A stretch of 64,000 bases of DNA, from the NCBI GenBank assembly GCA_903813345.2, contig CAIIXF020000009.1, positions 35,583,759-35,647,758 of the forward strand, given 5' to 3'. The DNA comes from Owenia fusiformis. Taxonomy: Eukaryota > Annelida > Polychaeta > Sabellida > Oweniidae. The notes below the pieces were generated by a model that did no database searches, was not told the DNA's origin, and saw nothing but the letters and a program-made list of their open reading frames with translations. Made by a program: the position numbers and the translations under genes. Shown piece by piece: positions 1 through 8,600 of the stretch; positions within the stretch are counted from its first letter, which is position 1, and every line of letters starts with the position of its first letter.

Positions 1-302
1 ACCATGTAGTATTGATAAAATGGCATGATTTTGGAATAGCTTAGGCCTACTAGTAATACAAATGTCAATAATAGCTCTATTTTCAATGTGTCCCAGGCAA
101 TCAAGTCCAAATGCCTCAGTTCCTTTCATACAAATGTCACTTTTCGTTCCCCCTGGCCATTTTTTGGCATCAGCAATTTTGTTTCTTCTCCTGTCATGAA
201 CTTTATCATTGTTACTCTTCAGCTTATAATCTTAGGAAACTGTGTCGAGTAAGAAGTCTTCAAATCTCATTGATCTTGCAATTCATGATCGACTAAATGA
301 AT
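1..302. other. Non-coding flank
   Basis: AT-rich sequence with only short chance ORFs. No repeat, exon or RNA gene was recognised here. Its last five bases (TGAAT) are the left target-site duplication of the MITE that follows. Confidence 0.5.
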
Positions 303-476
303 CAGGGGTTTCATTAGCAGCAGGCAACAGGTGATTTTCACAGGTTGTTTTCTCAAAATCACCTGTTGTCTTTAGGGACTTTTCAACTTTTCCATGTTAA
401 ATCTATGATTTCCATTAATTTTGCCTGTTGTTTTCGTTTATTTAGCCTGCTGTGAAAAATTCTAGTGAAACCCCTG
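303..476. mobile_element. hAT-like MITE, 174 bp, 5-bp target duplication
   Basis: The ends are inverted copies: CAGGGGTTTCATTAG at the left against the reverse complement of CTAGTGAAACCCCTG at the right. The flanks are TGAAT on both sides (298-302 and 477-481), a 5-bp target-site duplication. Inside, CAGGCAACAGGTGATTTTCA and related CCTGTTG/CACCTG motifs form further inverted copies. There is no ORF, so it would need a transposase supplied elsewhere. CA...TG ends with a 5-bp duplication recur at 28984 and 44038. Assignment to hAT-like elements is by end sequence only. Confidence 0.7.
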
Positions 477-481
477 TGAAT

Positions 482-1571
482 ATAAAGAACCTTTCTTTTC
501 AAATGTTATAGTTACTGATCCTGTTATTCAGAATATATTGTATGAACATTCCACTAGTTCATTATGTCCTTTAAAACAAAAAAATGTTTTAAATCTATTT
601 GAATTTAAAACAAATATTTGTAGTGACCCATTCATTTTTACAATGCATAAGATAAACAAAATAAAATCTGAAATCTGTACATTTTCTCGCCTTTTCAAAT
701 GTACCTATAGACTATTAGACCTTTTGCAATTTTAATGTTCAAAAATAACTTTATGTGGTCTAGTCTTGGCAGGGCATTCTGGTCATCTAGAGAGTAGTTT
801 TGAAGTATTGATTTCACACTCTAACTAAGTTACAACTTGAGGCTTATTTGGCATTAAATTATTGTACCCGCATGATGAAATGTACATGATAAACCAGATA
901 TAGTATATTAAAAATACAAGGATGAGCGTGCACTCATTATATTACCCACTTAGGTCATGCGTCATCATTTCAGATGTGTTCAGTAATCTTTATGTTCGAT
1001 TTTTCCATATCCATATCAGACACCCAGGCTATTTTTAGATTCAAGTGAAACTGATTACATCTATTTCATAGTTGAGTGAAAATCTATAAAAGTTTCATAG
1101 AGAATAACAAGCCCTGTGCTTATGCAGGTCAAATAGTAAGTGTTGATGAATGTCAAATGGTTATGAAATTTTATGATAAATAAAATAAATAAAAATGTAA
1201 GTGTTGACCTAATCAGCACTTGCAAAAACAGTTATTCTTTTAAGTAGTACTGTATGAAATATTTTGCAATGTGTCAAAGTATTTACAGCACATGACTCCA
1301 TGGGTTGTGGATGATCTAATCATTCCATTCCTCTCATACTTGTTTCCATGATTTGTATACAATGTATTTACTTGGTAATATTTATAATGCCAGTGGACCC
1401 TGTACACTTGCGATTTCGAAAATACTTCAGCGTTGCATCCAGATGAAAACCCATTTAGAAGGAACTGTTTCTCTTGAGAGAACATAAATTGATGTGCAAA
1501 TTTCAGAAAAAAGTAGAAAACGTATTATACACATTACATATAATTACACAATTGATTGCAAGCTCTTGTAA
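482..1571. other. Unannotated upstream region
   Basis: Mostly AT-rich sequence without a recognisable gene. The only item of note is a weak exon-like segment on the minus strand at 946-1028, listed separately. An 81-codon minus-strand frame (1240-1485) is open but matches nothing I recognise, and that length is expected by chance in a window this size and composition. Confidence 0.4.
946..1028 (-). other. Weak exon-like segment, minus strand
   Basis: Read on the minus strand, an AG precedes 1028 and a GTAATA donor follows 946. One frame reads TGG GTG TCT GAT ATG and runs 18 codons to a TGA. Joined to the candidate exon at 4158-4246 it would complete a 26-codon reading frame beginning at that exon's ATG. 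The polypyrimidine tract is poor, and neither length nor homology supports it. It may be the 3' exon of a divergent non-coding or micropeptide transcript, or chance. Confidence 0.15.
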
Positions 1572-1772
1572 TGACCCTGGTAAGGCTTGTCCAGGAGCTG
1601 TAGTGTAACGAGCCAGATACTAGACCAGAGAGGGAGTGTGCTAAATTGAATGCCCCATGCAGGAATCAAACCCAAGATCCTCCACTCATAAGACTGACAC
1701 TCTACTGATTTAGCAAAAGGGACTAGCCACTACATCTGAAACTGTAACTTGCTATCGAGGGTCATTACACCA
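1572..1772 (-). mobile_element. tRNA-like SINE, copy 1
   Basis: On the minus strand the segment contains a tRNA-like core: a decayed A box (GCTAAATCAGTAGAGTGTCA), a putative anticodon-arm region and a decayed B box (GGGTTTGATTCC). Then follows a non-tRNA body (ATTTAGCACACTCCCTCTC and onward). About 50 bp further on, a second copy shares the same order of blocks, so this is a repeat family and not a tRNA gene. The B box carries a T where functional boxes have C, so this copy is probably dead. Confidence 0.6.
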
Positions 1773-1821
1773 TCCCCCTAAAGGACAACATCCCATTCTA
1801 ACTGATTCACAAGGGTAATCC

Positions 1822-2029
1822 CTCATCTGGCACGCCCATTCGAGGAGCTTTTGTGTAATGAGCCAAATACTAGACCTGAAAGGGAGTGTGCTAAATTCAA
1901 TGCCCTGTGCCGATATCGAACTCAGGACACTTCACTCACAAGACTGATGCTCTACCGATTTAGCCAAAGTCACTAACCACTACAGCCAAGACTGCAGTAA
2001 CGATTTGCTATCGAGGGTCATTGCACCAT
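1822..2029 (-). mobile_element. tRNA-like SINE, copy 2
   Basis: This is the second copy of the family, in the same orientation. The minus strand reads TGGCTAAATCGGTAGAGC, which fits the Pol III A box (TRGYNNANNNG). It continues with CAGTCTTGTGAGTG, where TGT sits in the anticodon position as in tRNA-Thr, and then GAGTTCGATATC, a B box with one mismatch. The shared tail GCTATCGAGGGTCATT on the plus strand ends both copies. The tRNA-Thr origin is an inference from the loop only. Confidence 0.6.
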
Positions 2030-2050
2030 GGGCCATGATTACACTATTTA

Positions 2051-2668
2051 TTGCCAAACACAATATACCTAGGAATTGACATCACAAATAACTTACGCTG
2101 GACTACACATATTCAAACTATTGTATCCAAAGCCAATAAGGTGCTTGGATTTCTCAGGCGCAACCTCCATCAATGCCCTGAAAAAGTGAAGGCTCAGGCG
2201 TATAAGTCACTAGTCCGGCCGAATTTAGAGTATGCCAGCTCGGCATGGGATCCATACCGACAAAAAGATATTGATATGTTGGAACAGGTACAGAGAAGAG
2301 CAGCCAGGTTTGTAACCAAATGTCACTCAAGGGAACCAGGCTGCGTCACCAAAGCTCTTCAAGACCTACAGTGGGAGCCACTGAAGGAGCGTCGAGAGGC
2401 TGCTAGAGTTTTCCTTTTCTACAAAGGAAAGCAGAACCTAGCAGCCATCGACGTGCCTCCATACTTCCGCCAACAGATCAATACCAACACTAGGTTGTAT
2501 CATCCTTCTAAGTTCATACAACCATCAACTAGAACGGATGCATACAAATTTAGCTATTTCCCTAGGACAATAGCTAAATGGAACACTCTACCTGGTGACA
2601 TCTTAGACTGTGACAGTCTAAGTACTTTTAAATCATCATACTATGCCTATGTCAATAACTGCAATTAA
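2051..2668 (+). pseudogene. Reverse transcriptase C-terminal fragment (non-LTR retrotransposon)
   Basis: About 205 codons are open to a TAA at 2666-2668. The frame carries motifs typical of the region after the catalytic core of CR1/jockey-type reverse transcriptases: YLGIDITNNLRWTTHI, then KVLGFLRRNL, AYKSLVRPNLEYASSAWDPY, LEQVQRRAARFV, and a C-terminal RTIAKWNTLP segment. The palm domain with the YxDD motif and any endonuclease are missing, so the fragment cannot be active. No RNase H follows. There is no genuine start codon; the frame simply enters from the truncation point. The frame is intact, with no stops or frameshifts, which suggests a fairly recent insertion. Confidence 0.85.
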
Positions 2669-2802
2669 ATAGGTGTGTTTTTAATATAGATCTATGTTTT
2701 AATGTAAAGGGTCCCCAGTGCACAGCAACAAGCCTGCACTACTGGTAAAGAGGGGTGATGTCAACGCGGTAGCCTGACAGTCTCCCCAGGTAAAATGAGA
2801 TG

Positions 2803-3214
2803 TTAAGGTTCAGCTGGAAAGTAACATTTTGGTAAAAAATTGCTATACCTGCACATGTTATTTTCTGGTACATAATTAAGTATGAAGGCATGTGTGCATT
2901 TCCTTGCTTTTTTCAGGAAAGTATCATTACACTGTCTACTTTTAGTAAACCTGGAAACAGGTCAATGGTAGCTCCTGTGTTGTCTGGAAACTTTGAAAGA
3001 AAATTTGGAAAAACAGGAAGTGTGAAATATCAGAATTCCCTGGAGTTCCCTTTGAACGCCTACCAGATATTCTAAAAGAAGACAATGTAATGATACTTTC
3101 CTGAAAAAAGCAAGGAAATTGATACATGCCTTCATACTTTATTTTGTACCAGAAAATAACATGTGCAGGTATAGCAATTTTTTACCAAAATGTTACTTTC
3201 CAGCTGTACCTTAA
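2803..3214. mobile_element. TTAA-flanked foldback MITE 1 (412 bp)
   Basis: TTAA at 2803 and TTAA at 3211 bracket long inverted arms (about 2803-2936 and 3081-3214) around a loop of about 145 bp. The ends read TTAAGGTTCAGCTGGAAAG and, inverted, TTAAGGTACAGCTGGAAAG. A TTAA target is typical of piggyBac-like (and some Kolobok) elements. It carries no real gene: two 61-codon frames on opposite strands here simply read the two arms of the palindrome. Confidence 0.8.
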
Positions 3215-3971
3215 GGTCTCATGGAAGTTAACAGGAAATGACAAAACAGGAAGTGACAATTTTTGGGCATTTTTAGACATTTTTTGAACAAAGATAACAG
3301 AGTTCACTTTTGACCTCCAGTCAATTCAACTAGTTCCAGATACCATTTACAGGTCCAAGATCACAATGTTTATGGTCAGAATGACCCTAAATATCATGAA
3401 ATAACCTTTTCAGCCCTATGAAAATGTGACTGAAAAATAGCTAAAAGAAGGAGGTAGGAAAGGTCACTGAACAGAATCTTTTGAATTTTTCAGAAAATGT
3501 GCCCAATATATTGCTCTAAATGGTACAATCTTTGAAAATTTGATATCATTCATAGAAAGAGAAAAAAAATGAAAAAACTGATTTGAAAAGCGATCTATTT
3601 TCCTTTTTATGACCGCCATTTTTGTTTACGACAATTTTCTAAAATTTCAAAGATTGTATCAGTTAGAGCATTATATTGGGCACATTTTCTGAAAAATTCA
3701 AAAGATTCTGTTCAGTGACCTTCCCTAGCTCCTACTTTTAGCTTTTTTTCAGTCACACTTTCAAGGGACTAAAAAGGTTATTTCATCATGTTTAGGGTCA
3801 TTCTGACCATGCACATTGTGATCCTGGTCATGTAAATGATATGTGGAAACAGTTAAATTGACTGGAGGTCAAACCAGAACTCTGTTATCTTTGTTCAAAA
3901 AATGTCTAAAAATGCCCAAAAATTGTCACTTCCTGTTTTGTCATTTCCTGTTAACTTCCATGAGACCTTAA
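3211..3971. mobile_element. TTAA-flanked foldback MITE 2 (761 bp)
   Basis: The ends are perfect inverted copies, TTAAGGTCTCATGGAAGTTA at the left and its complement at the right. The arms are about 330 bp each (3211-3542 and 3641-3971) with a loop near 100 bp. It shares its left TTAA (3211-3214) with the preceding element, so the two sit back to back in the LINE 3' tail. The near-perfect arms suggest recent activity or gene conversion. Confidence 0.8.
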
Positions 3972-4157
3972 CCATAGATCTATTTTTAAATGTTAAGGTT
4001 TTAAATTATATTCTATTCAAATTCTATCACTGTTAAATTATATATCTGCTTTATATGGGCTTATTAGCCTTTTGCAGATTATTGACATAGACATAGACCT
4101 ATAAATAAATAAATACATGTACATAAATAACAACAACAACAAATTATAGGAGCTTAC

Positions 4158-4246
4158 CAAAAATGATATTCGTCCACATGGAACTTCACTATCTCTCTGT
4201 AGACTTTATTTATGAGAAAAGGTGCTCTATTGCTTCTTGGATGTAT
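4158..4246 (-). other. Candidate minus-strand exon (divergent transcript)
   Basis: On the minus strand a strong acceptor (TTATTTTTTCAG) precedes 4246 and a GTAAGC donor follows 4158. One frame is open across the 89 bases (it contains the peptide APFLINKVYREIVKFHVDEY), but a stop lies just upstream in the candidate first exon. A second frame starts at ATG TGG ACG AAT. Good splice signals with no known protein make this a weak gene or a non-coding RNA exon. Confidence 0.3.
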
Positions 4247-4444
4247 CTGAAAAAATAATGTATAAAGAATGTAGACTAGGCATTAGCTTGCAATTATTGA
4301 ACCTGAATACTGAGAATTATTCAGCTTCTGATTCTGAACACTTGTAGACTTTTTTTATATTTAGACTGTAGGCATACAAATAATCGCTTCCCAAAATTCA
4401 AAATAATTATTATGCATTGCTTCATTGATCAGGGTATAACTTAC

Positions 4445-4550
4445 CTTTCATTTAACTGAAGGCAGAAAATGGATCTGTGAGTTTATGTTCAATTCTTTGT
4501 TTAATTTTTCAAACCCGGAAGTAAGCCGGAAGTACAACCCATTTGTAATA
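4445..4550 (-). other. Candidate first exon of a divergent transcript
   Basis: On the minus strand a consensus donor (AAAG then GTAAGT) closes an exon that would begin near the twin ETS sites. No long frame is present, so it would be a 5' untranslated exon. It would share the promoter of the STPG2 gene in head-to-head arrangement. The upper border is a guess. Confidence 0.25.
4515..4533. promoter_or_regulatory. Twin ETS/GABP-type sites
   Basis: Two CCGGAAGT octamers lie 11 bp apart (4515-4522 and 4526-4533). Paired ETS sites are common in TATA-less, often bidirectional, animal promoters. They lie about 200 bp upstream of the X-box of the STPG2 gene and at the start of the candidate divergent transcript. 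Confidence 0.55.
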
Positions 4551-4722
4551 CGTTGGACTCATCGATGGTAAAGAGTTATAAATCACCGCCAAATAAATAT
4601 ACCATAGACACTGTTAGATAGAACATATATCATTTATATAATTCTGTCATATATAATGATTTTATTTAGACTTATGACGATAAATAATATGATTGTAAAG
4701 TCAAAATAACGACAACACGAAG

Positions 4723-4748
4723 GCCGCCATCTTGCTTCCAATAGCAAC
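4723..4748 (+). promoter_or_regulatory. YY1-type site overlapping an RFX X-box
   Basis: GCCGCCATCTTG (4723-4734) is the classic YY1 initiator-proximal motif. Overlapping it by one base is GCTTCC-AAT-AGCAAC (4734-4748), which fits the X-box rule RYYNYY, 1-3 bases, RRNRAC. RFX factors binding X-boxes near the start site drive ciliary and flagellar genes in animals. This matches the predicted role of the gene that starts 785 bp downstream. The site is seen directly; its use is inferred. Confidence 0.65.
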
Positions 4749-4871
4749 CGAGAAAACAGTTTTCATTTTTTTCTATTGAATTGAGGACTAGAGGATTAAA
4801 TTTATGTCAATAGAGTGAAACTCCATCTTGGATTCAAGCTGATGATCAGGACTAATTAAATATACACACAG
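4749..4871 (+). other. STPG2: Probable 5' untranslated exon of STPG2
   Basis: A good donor (ACACAG then GTACGT) ends at 4871. Downstream, an acceptor (ATTTATCATTCAG) opens at 5510, 23 bp before the start codon. The start site is not defined; the YY1 motif suggests it lies close to 4730-4760. The sequence has no useful ATG frame, consistent with a leader exon. Confidence 0.4.
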
Positions 4872-5509
4872 GTACGTACACAGGATAATATAACAAGGGA
4901 TATCACAGCATGGGGATTGAAAAATGGACTTGAAATTGAATCAATTCTGAGTGAATGCAAACCTGAAAGTGAAAGAGAAGGTTACAAAGAATTTTTAGAA
5001 TGCTTTATAGATCTAACTCAGCTGATAAAGAAACAATGAGTTTTGGAAAGTTTAGTCATCTGAATTTTCTAAAATAAAAGCAAACATTATAGCCAGCTTT
5101 GATTGGAGACTAAATAAGCTTCAAGTTGCATGAACAGACATCATTCATTTATAGATCTAGGCTAGATCTACTGTTCCTTTTACATGAGCAATTTCAGCAG
5201 ATTACCTTGATTTGCAATTTGAAACTCACTAAAATTTATTTGTGATTAAGAATAAGAGCTCATGTTGGCATTAGTTTTAGATGGGGAATATTCTAGGGAG
5301 GTTTTGCCATGTGATTTTCGAAAATAGAAATCTATAACCTGCCCACAAACAGTAGTTGGAAATGACCCTTGCGACATTACCTATTCTTCAAAATCATCTA
5401 AAAATTAGATGACAAACAGACAGAAAACTAAAATATTAAATTAAAATGAAACTTTCTTTAAGAAGATCCTCCTGAACATTCATTAAACGTATTTTGATTT
5501 ATCATTCAG

Positions 5510-5644
5510 AAGTGCAATAGAGAAGAGGGAAGATGTATGATCGTGCTGAGAGAAAATTTGGCCATCCCAAGGGCAGCACAGGGATGACAGTTGGACCTGG
5601 AACCTATGATGCCGACCTTCCAACACCTGCCAAAATAAAATCAG
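5510..5644 (+). CDS. STPG2: STPG2 coding exon 1 with 23-bp leader
   Basis: The acceptor is ATCATTCAG and the donor is TCAG then GTAATA. Coding starts at 5533 in the context GAAGATGT (A at -3). It encodes residues 1-37 and the first base of Asp38, with the first PG motif VGPGTYDAD. The start MYDRA is characteristic of STPG2. Confidence 0.88.
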
Positions 5645-8600
5645 GTAATAAGCCATTGAAAGCAAAAATACAATGAATATAACCAACTGTGAATTAATTA
5701 CAGATTCTAATGAGAATAAAAATGATGATGATGATGTATCCCACATGTACAATGTACATGGATGTTTGGAATGGAAGTCATAAGAATTAGTTTTTTTTCT
5801 AATTTTAGATGGATATGCTCCATTTGCATCCATGACAAACAGGGAGACATTCTTCAACATTGGTGATCAGGTAATTGCTGCCCCAGGTCCAGGGCAGTAT
5901 GACCCAGGATTTGCCCAGGATGCCATAAGAGGAGGCAAGACACTTGGCAATAAGGAGAAGAGGTTCAAAGAATCTGCCACATTCACCCCAGGACCAGGGA
6001 TGTACAACATGCGTACTGAACTTGGCACAAATTCTGCACCAAGTAGATTACAGAGTCAGAATGGCAAAAATGGAGGAGCGGTAGGTATTCTTTCATGTCA
6101 GTTCAGCACCAGCTCCCCTGCCTGTTCAAATATACAATCCATGAATACGATATGTACTTGAACTTGTATTGCTGTATAGACAGATATGTTCATAGACTAA
6201 TATTTGAAATTGAATGCCCCTGGAAGAATCTGATACACTGCATTGAATAAAACTCATAATAGGGCCTCTAGGAAGACCAGTTTTGTACTGATAGAACTAC
6301 CCAGAATAAATATAGTTTTCAAATCAAATCAAATCAAAAAAATGTAATTCATGGAATCAATAATATTATTTATAGAATTTGCACTCCAAACTGAATGTTC
6401 AACAGTCTGATTACAGCAACAATGCTATAGGGATATCCATTGTTGCTAAATATTCCAAATTGGACTCAGTTTTCTTTCTAAATTTTGCCACTTCTCCTTT
6501 TATATATCCCCCCCCCCCTGGGCTCACTGCTACAGTAATGCTCCAGTTTTCTCCTTATATTTATCATATTCTCCTTATATTTCCAGTTGATGGCCAACAG
6601 AGTAAAATTTCAGCGTAAGCCTGATGCTCCGTCAATCCCATTTCCTGGCCAATCTTACGGCTTTGAAGAAAATGAAGATGGAACTTTAAAGAAACAGGAT
6701 CCTCCAAACAAAGATAAATCAATGGGACCAGCATTTTATAATCCTGCTCAGGTGTGTATTATAAGTATATAGAATTGATTACTGGGTTTATCCAGAGGGA
6801 AGATACCATATTACAACTAAGGATAAACCTTATATAAAGTATAGACCAGAGGATGACCCTTTTATATCATGATAATGAACAAATAAAAATTGACAATGAA
6901 AAGAAATGTGACAGGATGAAATACATTTAAAGTTCTTTTTATCTCTGGGGATGGATGTATGCTTAATGTATGTTGGGCATATAGCAAAGAAACTGTATGT
7001 CATTTTATCAAAGTGCCTAAAGCACCTAATATGGTAATCAGAGTTTAAATAGAATTAAATGAAAAATTAGAGCAAGATATTGATTAAATATATCAGTCAC
7101 TCACAGTCCTTCTTGGTTTATCCAGTATTTTTCAAAGTTAATGATTTCCGTGACTTTCAACTGGAAAACCATCCAGTAAGAATGTAAAATATGTTTTGGG
7201 TTCTGTTTTATGCTGTACATTTATTGAACACACATTTGTTAAACACAGGTGTTCAGAGAAGTGTTCACTGAATTTTGCTGTATATTTATTGAATACTTGC
7301 AGGAGGATACAAGAACTACAAAAACATACAAAGGTGTTCACTTTGGAAAGTTATCTTCAAAGCGTATGGACTTTAACGGCAAAGTTGGCCCAGGACCTGG
7401 CGATTATGAAGCATTTAGTAAGGAAGTAGTTGCCCCAGAAAATGTGAACATTAATGGTACTGGGGGTAGTAAGCGATATGATGCAAAGTTGCCACGCTAT
7501 CATGAATGGGTTGTGAACCAAGAAGAGAAGAAGGCTGTTCCAGGGCCAGGGAAATATGAAGTTAAAGGTGTATTTGACCCCAGCCCCCCTAAGGTGAACA
7601 CAGAAGGAATTGAAGTGGAGCATCCACCATTTCTATCACAATCTAAGGTATGTACAAATTTTCATCTGTATTATTGGTTTACTTAGGAAGGAGGTCTATT
7701 GACATTTATTTAATTACACATTGTGGGACCTTCATATTCATATCTATTAAAAGGTGCCAAATAGTGTGTGTTTCAAGTTTCAAATCATGGAATTATCTCC
7801 ACAGCAATAGATCAAGTGCAAGTCTGCAACTAACCAGTGTTTCGCCCAATTGATAATTAAAAATATTTATACCATCCTGTTGAAAATCTGTTTGGATCAT
7901 GTTTAAAGGATTGAAAATGGAGATATCAAACAAGGTAAAATTAGGGTTTTGTTCCCTGTAAAGAAACTGAGAATTCTGATTAATTTAATGAATTAGTATA
8001 ACTTTTGTTTAAAAGATGGCAACATCTGTTATGTATCTTTCCCCGTTTCAAGATTGAAATTAATCGATTGAAAGATGTCACTTTTGTAGTTGAACCAATA
8101 TTTGGTATCAATGTCCGATCAATGGACAATACAAGTTCTTAACTTGTCTCTATTTTTTTTTATCAAATTCATAGATGCAAAATTACCATTAATCAACAAA
8201 ACTAAAATTACATAAAGCAAGAAAAATTCATATTTTTTGCAAACATTTTTCAATTTTGTTCTAACAAAGCAAATCTCTTCTATTGTTTGCTCATAGAACT
8301 CAGAAACAGTCATGTGACTCATGCCACAAAAGAAGCGCAATTGACAATTGGTATTATACAACTTTGTGTAATTTAATTATTTCAAATGTCATTTTCATGA
8401 AAATATTGAAATAAAGACAATTCTCAGCTGAGGATGGCAATGTGACAATACAACAGCATTGATAAGAATATAAGATTATGTATGAATCATAATTCTTATG
8501 TGATAATTCAAGATTCTGATGACTTTCTGCCGTCCATTCTCAGATTATTTCTGTATTAATATTTAATACCGAAATTAGTCATTGTTAAATACATACCCTT

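Larger units (their letters stand above)
2041..4140 (+). mobile_element. 5'-truncated CR1/jockey-type LINE, interrupted by two foldback MITEs
   Basis: A partial LINE begins abruptly near 2041 with the reverse-transcriptase thumb/C-terminal region (2051-2668). Its 3' untranslated part runs from 2669 to about 2802, is interrupted by two TTAA-flanked elements (2803-3971), and resumes at 3972. It ends in an ATAAATAAATA stretch and CAACAACAACAA near 4140, like the short-repeat tails of CR1-type LINEs. The 5' truncation is typical of LINE insertion. I could not define a target duplication. The tail ends just before the minus-strand candidate splice donor at 4152-4157. Confidence 0.75.

Noticed and set aside
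1572-2029. Genuine tRNA-Thr genes
   Set aside because: No paired acceptor stem or intact B box, and both copies share a long non-tRNA body, so they are SINEs.
2890-3127. Two 61-codon ORFs on opposite strands with similar peptides
   Set aside because: They read the two arms of a palindromic MITE; the similarity follows from the inverted repeat.
5483-5860. 125-codon minus-strand ORF
   Set aside because: Antisense shadow of STPG2 exons 1-2, whose plus-strand reading has the expected motifs and splice sites.
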